A stretch of DNA of 64,000 nucleotides, from IMG/VR virus record IMGVR_UViG_3300013286_000501, positions 1 through 64,000 of that record; one strand, 5' to 3'. Positions 14,507 through 23,140 of the stretch are shown here, piece after piece (position 1 is the first letter of the stretch; each line of letters opens with the position of its first letter). Under the pieces are notes generated by a model. It did no database searches. It worked only from the letters and a program-made list of their open reading frames with translations, and was not told where the DNA came from. Position numbers and translations under genes: made by a program. This DNA is from a virus.

Positions 14507-15927
14507 TATTTGTTCCTTATAACGGAAACACTACATCCAACTGGATTGGTGCAAATTTGTTGTAGGTTGTAGGCATCACCTGCGCCTGTTTGAATAACAC
14601 TCACTGTATTAGCTCCACCTGCATTTACAAGACTCAATACAGTCCCGTGATTGTTGCCAGTTTGTGATACGGTGGCCACATTGTTGTTTCCGTATAAGTT
14701 TGCTGCTGCAATGTTGCCATTACCAGTTTGCCCGAAAGATAAAGAATTATTATTTCCACTTATAGTACTGTATACTTGATTATTGTTACCAGTCTGGGTA
14801 GCTAATAATGAATTATAAGTTCCTGTAGAACTAATAATGGCGCTATTACTATTACCAACCTGTGAGTTGACTACTCCGTTAAAATTGCCCGATACTGCTA
14901 CAGCCGATAAGTTGTAGTTACTGGCATTGGCAGATTCTGTGGATGCCCCTGTAGTGTTGAATGTATAACCTTGTCCCAGTCTAACAATATTGTTAGACCC
15001 ACCCAGACTAACACTTTCATAGTTGCCACGCCCACTTTGATTGGTAGTTACTTTATTGCTAGCACCAGCATTTGTTTGTGTTATGTAAACACTGTTTTTA
15101 TTTGTGCTAGCATTGGGACTAACTGGAATAGTAGTAGGTCCAGTAACTGTGTAGTTCCAAGTAGTGTCGCTAGTAGTTGTAGGAGTACCTCTCGAAGTAG
15201 TCTTACTACCATCACTATATGTAGTAGTTGTTACAGGAGTAGTAGTTGTTGTAATTGTTGTGGGTGTGCTAGTTCCTACTACAGAATATGTGCCGCCGCT
15301 CCATTGATATGTGTTAGATGTAGTTTCTGTAGGACCTGTAGAACTACTTGACCCAACTTCGTTAGCTGTACTAGTTCCTGTTACAGTCGGCGACGCGGGT
15401 GCAGATGGTTGTGCTGTCTGTCCGGCGGCCAATGGGGTTGTACTACCATTGGCAGCGTATGCGTTAACCTGTGCTACGGTAGGGTTTAATGTTCCAGTCC
15501 AAGATACACCGCTAGTGTTGGAAAATCCTTGTGTCATACTAAACAACTGTCCAGTATTATTATCATTGCCCACAAAGAAGAAATAATCGTTGCCCATGTT
15601 AATAATATGGCCAGTACCCAATACTGCCTTCTGTGCTCCGTTGGCAGAGTATTGAATAGCATTGAATGGGTTAGTACTGTTACCTGTGGTTGCAAAGGCA
15701 ACGTAATCACCTGCAGCCCATGTTAATTTTCCACTAGTCCACGGAATCTTGTATACTGTTCCTGGATTCTTACTATAGATTTGACAAGTTGCTGTTTGTG
15801 TACAGGCACTGACATTCCATTGACTATCTGCTATTTGTGCTTGCCCAAATTTTAAATCCGACAAGCTGGTTGCCTGTGCAGTTAAACACATCATTAATGC
15901 AAAAATAAATGATAGAAATTTTTTCAT
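14506..15927 (-). CDS. Large curlin-repeat secreted protein
   Basis: 473 aa. Signal peptide (MKKFLSFIFALMMCLTAQA), a globular region to about 165, a Ser/Thr/Pro-rich linker to about 280, then curlin-type repeats to the end: repeated (S/V)xxxQ-x-G-x-x-N-x-(A/V) units such as QTGNNNQV, GNNNSLSFGQTGNGN and QTGNNHG. Curlin repeats form beta-solenoid amyloid strands. It may be the nucleator or adhesin partner of the smaller curlin at 17076. Two cysteines (CTNPVGC) near the C-terminus are unusual. Confidence 0.75.
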   Translation of the reverse strand: MKKFLSFIFALMMCLTAQATSLSDLKFGQAQIADSQWNVSACTQTATCQIYSKNPGTVYKIPWTSGKLTWAAGDYVAFATTGNSTNPFNAIQYSANGAQKAVLGTGHIINMGNDYFFFVGNDNNTGQLFSMTQGFSNTSGVSWTGTLNPTVAQVNAYAANGSTTPLAAGQTAQPSAPASPTVTGTSTANEVGSSSSTGPTETTSNTYQWSGGTYSVVGTSTPTTITTTTTPVTTTTYSDGSKTTSRGTPTTTSDTTWNYTVTGPTTIPVSPNASTNKNSVYITQTNAGASNKVTTNQSGRGNYESVSLGGSNNIVRLGQGYTFNTTGASTESANASNYNLSAVAVSGNFNGVVNSQVGNSNSAIISSTGTYNSLLATQTGNNNQVYSTISGNNNSLSFGQTGNGNIAAANLYGNNNVATVSQTGNNHGTVLSLVNAGGANTVSVIQTGAGDAYNLQQICTNPVGCSVSVIRNK

Positions 15928-17063
15928 TATTTGTAGCTCTGGTTAATGATGATACTGCCTTGAGGCTTATTATAACCACCTGCAAAGTTATAGGCATCTG
16001 TTACACGATCCTGTGTTACTACGACTAATACTTTGTTGTCGTTAATTAAAGTTATGGCGGTAAAGTTATTACCGTTAGGACTCAAACTCATATATCCCCA
16101 TCCTAGTTGGTTTAAATTAGGGTTATCGTTTTTATACATTCCAACAACGTGTTCATTTTCATAAGGTTTATCCGAAACCTTAATGCCTTTGTTCTTGAGT
16201 TCATTTAACAGTGATAGGGCTCGATCTTCAGCAGCCTGTGCAGCCGCAGTCTTTTGTTGATTATCTTTTTGTTGATCAGCTGATGCTTGGGCTTCTGCTG
16301 CTGGAGGTTCTTTATTCTCTTTATCCCCACCATCCTTTTTAGAGTCGCCTGTCTTTTCAGCAGCTGATTTTGCAGCCTGCTGTATGGCAATACCGGACAT
16401 TGTCGATGGTGGTTTGATGATTAGATTATTGCCAATTGGTGTATTGCTTAAATTAACAACTACAGGAGGGCTTGGGGGAGTGCTTGCTGTCTCAACGATA
16501 GTAGCCTGGTATGGTTTGTCTAAACGGATTATAGTAGATCCACTATCTACATCAATTTTACCACTACCACATGTTAAGCCTTTTAGGTTAATGTTTTGGT
16601 CAACTTCACATGTTGGCATCAACATGATCATACTTTTGCCAGTTTCGTCAACAGCCATAACAAAGTCTGTACCACGTACAGCAATGGCCGCTGTAGGAGT
16701 ATTGATTTTTACACTGTTGGGATTGTTGTGTGCGATATTACCAGATACATAACGTACAGTTCCGGCAGCAGCCTTAAGACCTAGCTTGCCGCCTGCAGCA
16801 TTTTTAGGATCGTATACAAAGTCATCGATTATTAAAGTAGAGTTTTCTGTGACCTTAACGGTAGTATCGTCTTTGAATCGAATATTAACAACACCGTTTT
16901 TGGTTTCTACTTTATCATTGGTTTCGATAGGAGTACCGTTGGCTACTGCAATAGTTTCTTTGCCGCGTTTAATAACCGCTGTGCCTTTTAGTTCAACAAC
17001 TGAACCAATATCGGCAACAGCAGCCGTAGCAACTAACCATAACAGGATGGCCCATTTTTTCAC
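15927..17063 (-). CDS. FecR-domain periplasmic protein
   Basis: 378 aa. Signal peptide (MKKWAILLWLVATAAVA), then a FecR fold: GTPIETNDKVETKNG, IRFKDDTTVKVTENS, and a strand reading AIAVRGTDFVMAVDE. The middle is rich in Lys, Gln and Ala (about 235-285). FecR domains bind ligands or signal partners at the cell surface. TAATG-type overlap with the following curlin gene. Likely partner of the CHASE2 cyclase of the same operon; this pairing is inferred from typical bacterial gene neighbourhoods. Confidence 0.75.
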   Translation of the reverse strand: MKKWAILLWLVATAAVADIGSVVELKGTAVIKRGKETIAVANGTPIETNDKVETKNGVVNIRFKDDTTVKVTENSTLIIDDFVYDPKNAAGGKLGLKAAAGTVRYVSGNIAHNNPNSVKINTPTAAIAVRGTDFVMAVDETGKSMIMLMPTCEVDQNINLKGLTCGSGKIDVDSGSTIIRLDKPYQATIVETASTPPSPPVVVNLSNTPIGNNLIIKPPSTMSGIAIQQAAKSAAEKTGDSKKDGGDKENKEPPAAEAQASADQQKDNQQKTAAAQAAEDRALSLLNELKNKGIKVSDKPYENEHVVGMYKNDNPNLNQLGWGYMSLSPNGNNFTAITLINDNKVLVVVTQDRVTDAYNFAGGYNKPQGSIIINQSYK

Positions 17064-17075
17064 AATAGCCCCTTA

Positions 17076-17882
17076 TTAACGGCTTTTCTGAATGATGTTA
17101 AAACTACCACCGGCGGCAGTTGCTTGGATATTAGCTACGTTAGAGAATGTACCAGTTTGGCTAACATTGAATGTTGTGCCGCCTGATCCATTCTGTGCCA
17201 ATACCAAACTGCTCATGCTTGCGCTAGTTTGTAATACATTTACCGTATTATTATCACTACCGGTTAAGTTGATCAACATCTGTTGACCAGCTGTGCTATC
17301 TTGTCGTAGGTTAAGTGTATTACCATTGCCAGTAACATAAACAGCAGCCTGTAGCTGTGATCCATTGCCAGTATAGTTTGCAGTGTTGCTATTACCGCTG
17401 AATCTTAAGTCTAACAGTGCATTAGTGCCAGCTTGTGCAGACCCAGTTGTGGTTACTGTTTGACCAGCACTTACATTAGCTGTGTTGCTATTGCCCGATT
17501 GTAACAAATAAACATTGGCTTGATCACCTTTAACTCGTAATGTGTTAATAAGGTTGTTGTTGCCAGTTTGGTTAAGTGTAATAATTTGACTATCACCTTC
17601 TAACTTCATACTGTTAATTGTGCCAGTTGCATCGCTACCAGCACGGTTGCTATTACCGTCTTGGTTGATACTAACTGTTGGCGCACTACCAGTCTGCTCT
17701 AGATAGATAATGTTAGTTGTAGCAGCATTGCGAGAAGCAGTTACGCCAGCCGCAAAACGTGTTGTCGATTGATCAGTAATAGCAGGTGCTGATGCCTGTG
17801 TAGGTGCTGTGGGTGCAGTTTGTGCATAAACAGATCCTACGAATATACCTGCTAGTAGTGTTGCTAGTAGTTTTTTAATCAT
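17076..17882 (-). CDS. Curlin-repeat protein (CsgA/CsgB-like)
   Basis: 268 aa from ATG 17882 (site GGAGAAAACACT; upstream ATGs at 17906 and 17930 are less likely). Signal peptide ending VGSVYA, then about nine curlin-like repeats with Q-x-G-x-S-N-x-A/L spacing: INQDGNSNRAG, LNQTGNNNLIN, LLQSGNSNTAN, LAQNGSGGTTF. These are the hallmark of amyloid subunits secreted through CsgG. Longer than E. coli CsgA (about 150 aa). Confidence 0.8.
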   Translation of the reverse strand: MIKKLLATLLAGIFVGSVYAQTAPTAPTQASAPAITDQSTTRFAAGVTASRNAATTNIIYLEQTGSAPTVSINQDGNSNRAGSDATGTINSMKLEGDSQIITLNQTGNNNLINTLRVKGDQANVYLLQSGNSNTANVSAGQTVTTTGSAQAGTNALLDLRFSGNSNTANYTGNGSQLQAAVYVTGNGNTLNLRQDSTAGQQMLINLTGSDNNTVNVLQTSASMSSLVLAQNGSGGTTFNVSQTGTFSNVANIQATAAGGSFNIIQKSR

Positions 17883-17926
17883 AGTGTTTTCTCCGAGAGT
17901 TTTCATTTTTACTCCTGTTTTTTGGA

Positions 17927-18856
17927 TCATCTGATCCCTGTACTTTCTTCTTTGTTTCCTCCAGCATCTTTTCTGATGCTGGGCTGCTGCGTTGCCTTGG
18001 TAGGTGTTTTGGTATCCCCTTCGGACGCGGTTTTACTTTGAACCAACTCATTAGACGCCTCCTTGTATTTCCATAATCCTAACTTCTCACCCTTCTTCAC
18101 CATTTCAACAACACCTTGTTCAATTGCCGAACGAAGTGCATAGTTTCCAGGTTCATTGAACGTCTGGCTTGAATCAAACTCAAACGACTTTGTTCCCTGA
18201 TCGTAAAATCTCATTGCAGTAGCACCATCTTGTGTACTCAATAAGTTCTTTTCAATAGTCACAGATGATAAAACTTCACCTGTTTGAACACTGATCAGTC
18301 TCAAGCTGATAACAACTTGATCTTGTGTATAGCTAGTATATGGACCGATACCTAATATAGCAAATCCAGTACCACCTGTTAGCACGTTACTATTGTAATC
18401 AATAACGCCACCTTCTAGGATAACACCTGCTAATGTTAGTGGCGGAAGCATTTTAGCTTCGGCGCCTTCATAAATTTCACGAGTTTGTTTGATCATCTGA
18501 CGCTCTTTTAAAAGATTGTCTAGATTGCTACGTTCTACAACTGTGAACCATTGACGGTTTCCAGCTTCCTGTAGACTCTTGATTAGATAACTTTCAGCAC
18601 CCTGTGTAACTGCTGTACTGAAGGAACTTAATGTTACACTTGGCTTACGTTGACCGGTAAGATCTTTGAAACTATAAACTGCCACCGCAATTTTTTGACC
18701 TGCAGGTGCTGGTAGTGTATTGATCTCTTTAACAATAGTTGTTGAAACTTTTGGCGCTTCAGTTAGACTAATGTGTTCGCCCCATGGACGAATTGAAGAA
18801 CAGCCTGTCATTGCGGCTAGTGCTAGGGCAATAGTTGTTAATTTTAGTAATTTCAT
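17927..18856 (-). CDS. csgG: Curli secretion channel CsgG
   Basis: 309 aa lipoprotein with lipobox MTGC at Cys 19. KIAVAVYSFKDLTGQRKPS, VVERSNLDNLLKERQMI, LAGVILEGGVIDYNSNVLTGG and the TYTQDQVVISLRLISVQTGEVL strand match CsgG, which forms a nonameric outer-membrane pore for curlin export. The C-terminal 40 residues are an extra charged tail (KTASEGDTKT...). Lies between csgF and a curlin gene. All channel-domain motifs appear intact. Confidence 0.88.
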   Translation of the reverse strand: MKLLKLTTIALALAAMTGCSSIRPWGEHISLTEAPKVSTTIVKEINTLPAPAGQKIAVAVYSFKDLTGQRKPSVTLSSFSTAVTQGAESYLIKSLQEAGNRQWFTVVERSNLDNLLKERQMIKQTREIYEGAEAKMLPPLTLAGVILEGGVIDYNSNVLTGGTGFAILGIGPYTSYTQDQVVISLRLISVQTGEVLSSVTIEKNLLSTQDGATAMRFYDQGTKSFEFDSSQTFNEPGNYALRSAIEQGVVEMVKKGEKLGLWKYKEASNELVQSKTASEGDTKTPTKATQQPSIRKDAGGNKEESTGIR

Positions 18857-18866
18857 CTATTGCTCC

Positions 18867-19349
18867 TTAAAAACTAAAACTTGAAATTGGCACAGTGATG
18901 GTCTGTGTAGGACTTTTATTTGCAACAAATGCACCGTTGACCGTTTTACCGTCGTATACAGTTAATGTAACTTGACCGTTTAATTTGGTCCATTGGATTT
19001 GTTGTGCGTCAGCAACCATAAAGTTGCCGGTACTACATGCACCTGTGGTACACTCTTTGAATAAGTTGTTAGTTAGTTGAGTTGCCAATTGGCTATAAAC
19101 TTGTCCAGTAAACAATGACATAAATTTCGCTAGTGGAGTATTTGCAGCAGCAGCACCGATAGCAGCGGCATCTGCAGCCTTTTTAGAATCAACAGCATTT
19201 TGTGCGCTGTTACGCATCTGTTCTACCGTAAGGACTTGACTAGCCCAACCTTGGCCACTAAATGTTGGATCTTTAAATTGTTGAACTAATTCTGCTTGTG
19301 CTGTAGCTACAATCACTATCAACCCAAGGGTTGCTAAAGTTTTTTTCAT
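18867..19349 (-). CDS. csgF: Curli assembly factor CsgF
   Basis: 160 aa. Signal peptide (MKKTLATLGLIVIVATAQA) then FKDPTFSGQGWASQVL, the N-terminal segment that in CsgF binds and constricts the CsgG pore, and a C-terminal domain ending TITVPISSFSF. First gene of the operon with a strong site (CGGAGGAATCA). Upstream is a GTAAATAC late-type promoter motif. CsgE was not found in the window. Confidence 0.82.
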   Translation of the reverse strand: MKKTLATLGLIVIVATAQAELVQQFKDPTFSGQGWASQVLTVEQMRNSAQNAVDSKKAADAAAIGAAAANTPLAKFMSLFTGQVYSQLATQLTNNLFKECTTGACSTGNFMVADAQQIQWTKLNGQVTLTVYDGKTVNGAFVANKSPTQTITVPISSFSF

Positions 19350-19421
19350 TGATTCCTCCGAATGACCTTGTATTGTATTTACAGGGTTATATAGCGGAGT
19401 TATGTAAGCGGTTAATGCTGA

Positions 19422-19793
19422 TTAAGGAACTAACAAATACCATACCATCCACAGGTATGTTGCTTGGTGTGCTAATTGATCTAGACCAAATTGCGTCCAG
19501 AAGATAGGTTTTGTTTGATCTTTGCTTCCATATTTTACTTTAGTATAATCTACAAGGTAATGGATTGCACCCTCTGCTAATATCAAAAATACTACAAGAA
19601 ATGCATTAGTGGGTACAAAGAAGCTAAACAACAGCAAAGAAACGGCAGAGCAGATCATGTGCTCGGTAGTGTGGCTCATTCCAATTGGATCTAACCACAC
19701 TCCTTTTTTAATGGTCTGCATATAGGTCTGCAATACAAAGTCGGCATAGCAATGCTTAACCTGTAGCAGTAGGAGTAAGAGTAATATATCCAT
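19422..19793 (-). CDS. DUF3307 membrane protein
   Basis: 123 aa with three to four membrane helices. HCYADFVLQTYMQTIKKG, MSHTTEHMICSAV and HYLVDYTKVKYGSK..FGLDQLAHQ match the DUF3307 pattern of conserved H, D and Q residues in membrane segments. Such proteins are found in bacteria and large phages; function unknown. Confidence 0.65.
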   Translation of the reverse strand: MDILLLLLLLQVKHCYADFVLQTYMQTIKKGVWLDPIGMSHTTEHMICSAVSLLLFSFFVPTNAFLVVFLILAEGAIHYLVDYTKVKYGSKDQTKPIFWTQFGLDQLAHQATYLWMVWYLLVP

Positions 19794-19838
19794 ATTATTA
19801 TTTAAGAGTATTTAACTCTTACCTAACAATTTCTGATA

Positions 19839-19985
19839 TTACTTTTTAGAATCTAAAAGCTCCGCTAGTGTAGTAGAAGTAGTATTTTCTGTCAAATTTG
19901 GATGAGGATCAGCTAAAGTGAATGCATTTTGGAGTTCTTTTTCCATATCTACAATTACTATGATTTTATTTAGATCTTCGTTCAT
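19839..19985 (-). CDS. Small acidic protein, 48 aa
   Basis: Starts MNEDLNKIIVIVDMEKELQNA and ends LAELLDSKK. ATGA overlap with the upstream 362-aa gene implies coupled translation. Function unknown. Confidence 0.55.
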   Translation of the reverse strand: MNEDLNKIIVIVDMEKELQNAFTLADPHPNLTENTTSTTLAELLDSKK

Positions 19986-21070
19986 ACTGCTGGTTCCTGT
20001 GGTATTGGTGCCGATCCCATTGGGATTTTCGGTCCTAGCGGCTTTTGAAGATTCTGGATACTGGCCGGAACTGGTGCTGGCGTCGGTTGTGCTGGGACAG
20101 GAGCTGATACTGTAAGATCATCTAACCACTGTACTTTTCGAGTTTCGTTCTTTGTATTGGTTTCTGCTCTAGCATTCTTAAGACCTAAATCTGGACGATC
20201 AGTCATAAATCTAACAGCGAGATACGGCTCGTATAAACCTGTAGGAGTTTTACCATTAAGAAATACAGTATCGGCGCCTAATTTAAACACTCCCTGACCT
20301 GCTGGTTTTATGGTAGCGTAACCTATTAGAACAGCATTGACATTAGAAAAGCCAAACGGGCCTCCAAAATCTTTCCCAAAGACGATTTTATTTTTAACCA
20401 CATCATCTTTAATGTGGTGGCCAAATGATTGTTTTGGTCCTAGTACTCCGCCTGTGATTTCTTTTATCTTTGAAATCCATGCTTGTATTTCTGGACTCGT
20501 TGGAATCAGGTGTTGAAACCCGCCCCACTTTTTAAAATTAGATCCTTTTAGGCTAACCCATGCAACAGCAGTACCATTCTCATCATATACGCTCATATCG
20601 CTCTTTGGTTGCTTGCCACCGACTAACTCGACGGTTTTACCAAATTTAGCAGCGTGGACTATTTTTCTGCCAAAAGCTAATTTAATAAAAGGTTGACCTT
20701 CTTTTAGTTTTTCTAATTCTTTAGATAAGCCGTCGATCTGTCCTTGTTCTATACCTTCTCGAGATCCGGCATGTTCGCCGCCGAACTCTTTTGTTTTAAT
20801 GATAGATCCAAATGGAATTTCTTCTTGAGAATCTTTTAACTTTAAGGATAATGATTTACGAGGAGCAGGAGTTTGTATCCATGCCGTAACCTTATCGAGC
20901 TCGTCGGGATCGATTACAACTTCTCGTCCGTCTTTTAGCTCAAACGGAGTACCTAACATAATTTTTTCAAGAAAGATAGGAACTCTATCCTTGGGAGTAT
21001 TTGTATACTTAAACAGTCCCGGACCACCAATTGGTGCCTTTTCTGTAAGTTTAAATTCATTAAATCGCAT
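19982..21070 (-). CDS. Phage-type protein, possible nuclease-like core
   Basis: 362 aa. It begins MRFNEFKLTEKAP, the style of many T4-like phage virion proteins. The centre reads PKSDMSVYDENG..VAWVSLKG, a D...(V/I)SLK arrangement like PD-(D/E)XK nuclease folds, followed by conserved-looking GGFQHL. The C-terminus is Pro/Ala-rich (APVPAQPTPAPVPAS). A CATAAATA late motif precedes it at 21078. Nuclease activity is a weak inference. Confidence 0.45.
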   Translation of the reverse strand: MRFNEFKLTEKAPIGGPGLFKYTNTPKDRVPIFLEKIMLGTPFELKDGREVVIDPDELDKVTAWIQTPAPRKSLSLKLKDSQEEIPFGSIIKTKEFGGEHAGSREGIEQGQIDGLSKELEKLKEGQPFIKLAFGRKIVHAAKFGKTVELVGGKQPKSDMSVYDENGTAVAWVSLKGSNFKKWGGFQHLIPTSPEIQAWISKIKEITGGVLGPKQSFGHHIKDDVVKNKIVFGKDFGGPFGFSNVNAVLIGYATIKPAGQGVFKLGADTVFLNGKTPTGLYEPYLAVRFMTDRPDLGLKNARAETNTKNETRKVQWLDDLTVSAPVPAQPTPAPVPASIQNLQKPLGPKIPMGSAPIPQEPAV

Positions 21071-21080
21071 AATCTAATAT

Positions 21081-21746
21081 TTATGCCACTTCTGGGAACA
21101 ATACTTCACTTACAAATTGCTTCATAGTAGATTCGGGGACTCCCATAGCAACCATACTCTTGATCACGTGAGGATTCTGTTTTTGCCAATGACAGTAGCG
21201 ATTCTGCGCCATATGATAGTCTGCACCACTTTGTTGGTCAATGCCCACATTCTTAAGATAGAAATCTAATGTAGTCAATGCTGTAGCACACAGTTGATCT
21301 ATCTCCGCTTCTTCCTGTAGATTACCTGCGGCAACCATAGCGGTACTAAAGATTTGTCGAGCCCATTCTGGAAGTTCTCTGGGCTTATTCCACTCTAGTA
21401 CATTGACCTGCGCCTTGAACCAAAGATACATGAAGCTGGTAGGATCGCCCGAGATACTGAAGTCGTGGAACGCACCTGTTATTTTATTAGGTCCACATAC
21501 TGCATCAAACCCGTAGATAGGGCTAGGATCGTTATAATGTGGGAATACAGTGCAGTGTAGAATGTAGAGCTTGTGCGTATCACGCTTGTCTACAATTTCA
21601 ATGTGTGCTCTACGGAATCTAGGACTTGACCAAAGTTGGTTATGCCAGTCGTAATCTAGTTTACCCTCGATAGGCTCGCCGGCGGCATTGAATCGTTCTT
21701 CGATGTCTTTGGCCAGTTTGCTGATCTTATCCCAAGCTAGAGTCAT
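21081..21746 (-). CDS. Ferredoxin-dependent bilin reductase (PcyX/PcyA/PebS family)
   Basis: 221 aa, typical for phage bilin reductases. The core reads LHCTVFPHYNDPSPIYGFDAVCGPNKITGAFHDFS: in this family the H and P-x-F/Y-G-x-D segment contributes catalytic His/Asp, and the Asp of YGFDAV is present. These enzymes reduce biliverdin IX-alpha with ferredoxin electrons. It overlaps the heme oxygenase gene by 20 bases, a substrate-supplying partner. Similar pairs are known from cyanophages (ho1-pebS) and phages with pcyX; product specificity cannot be told from sequence. Confidence 0.8.
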   Translation of the reverse strand: MTLAWDKISKLAKDIEERFNAAGEPIEGKLDYDWHNQLWSSPRFRRAHIEIVDKRDTHKLYILHCTVFPHYNDPSPIYGFDAVCGPNKITGAFHDFSISGDPTSFMYLWFKAQVNVLEWNKPRELPEWARQIFSTAMVAAGNLQEEAEIDQLCATALTTLDFYLKNVGIDQQSGADYHMAQNRYCHWQKQNPHVIKSMVAMGVPESTMKQFVSEVLFPEVA

Positions 21747-22263
21747 AATCCCTCATCATGCGGATTGCCCAGTCAAAGGCTATATTGGCTTCGTCGCCCA
21801 TGCTGTCATCTAGTTTAGCACGAATATTGGTCATCAGTGTGCGGGGATCTGCAAACTCTAAATTGCGGTGTGCGCCCGGAACAATCTTCTTAATCATCTG
21901 CCCACCGAACATATCGCCCATGTGCCAGGTGTATAGGTGTGCCATGATCTTGTCGGGCTCTTTGGCAATAGAAATTAAGTATTTGTAGTAGTCGACTACC
22001 ACAGGACGAAACTGATGCTTCTTACTATCAGTGTTCATTTCATTGTAATCCATGAACAGGTAAAATGTTCTGCGTAGATCTGGCAAATCACCTAACAACT
22101 GATTAGCACCTGCGGCACCTTCGATAGCTCCGTAGAACAACCATTTCTGATATGTCCAATCTATCCATAGGTCTTGGGGCAGCGTCTTGGCAAACACCGC
22201 TTTCATAAAGGGTGTTGATTCAGCTTCTTGATGTTTTTCTACTGTAAGGTCTTTGAGGCTCAT
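21727..22263 (-). CDS. Heme oxygenase
   Basis: 178 aa. LTVEKHQEAESTPFMKAVF supplies the proximal His region, and YTWHMGDMFGGQMIKKIVPG is the distal helix with the G-D-x-x-G-G-Q motif of biliverdin-producing heme oxygenases. It opens heme to biliverdin, CO and iron. Start overlaps the ClpS stop (ATGA), and the stop lies inside the bilin reductase gene: a translationally coupled pair. Confidence 0.85.
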   Translation of the reverse strand: MSLKDLTVEKHQEAESTPFMKAVFAKTLPQDLWIDWTYQKWLFYGAIEGAAGANQLLGDLPDLRRTFYLFMDYNEMNTDSKKHQFRPVVVDYYKYLISIAKEPDKIMAHLYTWHMGDMFGGQMIKKIVPGAHRNLEFADPRTLMTNIRAKLDDSMGDEANIAFDWAIRMMRDYDSSLG

Positions 22264-22565
22264 TCGGCCTCCGCTTTTAATACCAACGGATAGCCATTTA
22301 GCTTGGCCATGTTGGTAGCATCGATGACCTTTTGTTCGGCAATTTCGTATGAGTAGATACCTGCGACAGCACTACCTTTGTTGTGGATTGCCATGGTTAG
22401 CGAGATAGCTTGACGTTCTTCATGACTGAATACAGAGACCAACATGGCCACTACAAACTCCATAGGTGTGACATCGTCGTTGCAGACAATGACCTTATAC
22501 TTACTAGGCTCTTTAACTTTTCGAGAAGTGGTTGTTTTCTTTTCGATGATGGTATCAATGGTCAT
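22260..22565 (-). CDS. clpS: ClpS adaptor
   Basis: 101 aa from MTIDTII at 22565. YKVIVCNDDVTPMEFVVAML is the N-degron pocket region (N-D-D, M), followed by a histidine-bearing MAIHNKGSAVAGIYSYEIAEQK. ClpS carries N-end-rule substrates to ClpAP; a conserved MTMxxH helix is recognisable. Start is ATGA-linked to heme oxygenase downstream. Upstream the strong GC hairpin at 22592-22608 lies between it and hsp20. Confidence 0.85.
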   Translation of the reverse strand: MTIDTIIEKKTTTSRKVKEPSKYKVIVCNDDVTPMEFVVAMLVSVFSHEERQAISLTMAIHNKGSAVAGIYSYEIAEQKVIDATNMAKLNGYPLVLKAEAE

Positions 22566-22591
22566 AATTCTATTTAATAAAAGTTTATAAT

Positions 22592-22608
22592 GGGGGGCCG
22601 GGGCCCCC
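22592..22608 (-). terminator. Strong GC hairpin (attenuator or weak terminator)
   Basis: GGGGGCC-2 bases-GGCCCCC hairpin between hsp20 and clpS. It is followed on the minus strand by ATTATAAACTTTTATT, not a clean T-run, so it may attenuate rather than end transcription. Confidence 0.45.
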
Positions 22609-22614
22609 AACGCT

Positions 22615-23049
22615 TTACTCGGCTGTGATTTTCAACTGACGCGGCTTTAACGCTTCAGGAACAATACGAGTAAGGGCAATAGTAAGAACACCGTTCTTGA
22701 TCTTGCCTTCACCTACCTCCATGTGTTCGGCCAGTGTCCAACTACGAGTAAAGTCTCGTGTTGCTAGCCCACGGTGTAGGTATTGTGGTTCGTCAACTTC
22801 ACGCAGACGTTGCCCCTTGATTACCAGTTGATTCTGGTCGATCTCAACTGTAACTTCCTCTGGTGCAAATCCTGTGACTGCAACTTCGATCTCATAAGAG
22901 TCTTCGCTGTGCTTTAGGATGTTGTATGGGGGATAGTTGTCTTTGATTTGATTTGCAAAACGACCTTCAAAGTCGTTAAACAATGTGTCAAATCCTAGTA
23001 GGGCTCTGTTTAGAGCGTTCGTGTCGAAACGTACGATTTGTTGATTCAT
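22615..23049 (-). CDS. Small heat shock protein Hsp20 (IbpA-like)
   Basis: 144 aa. An alpha-crystallin domain: YEIEVAVTGFAPEEVTVEIDQNQLVIKGQR, HRGLATRDFTRSWTL, and the GVLTIAL motif (G-x-L), ending with a basic tail. Hsp20 oligomers hold unfolding proteins for DnaK. Own promoter at 23111-23140 within the dnaK end, plus a TAATAAATAC late-type motif. Confidence 0.88.
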   Translation of the reverse strand: MNQQIVRFDTNALNRALLGFDTLFNDFEGRFANQIKDNYPPYNILKHSEDSYEIEVAVTGFAPEEVTVEIDQNQLVIKGQRLREVDEPQYLHRGLATRDFTRSWTLAEHMEVGEGKIKNGVLTIALTRIVPEALKPRQLKITAE

Positions 23050-23110
23050 AATTTTCTCCTTAATAAGTAAGAATCAGGTGGGACCCTTTATAGGTATCCC
23101 ACTTGTATTT

Positions 23111-23140
23111 ATTATACAGTCTCTGTGACCTCTGCGTCAA
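23111..23140 (-). promoter_or_regulatory. Sigma70-type promoter of hsp20
   Basis: TTGACG (23135-23140), 18-base spacer, TATAAT (23111-23116), located in the last codons of dnaK and directed to hsp20. Confidence 0.6.
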
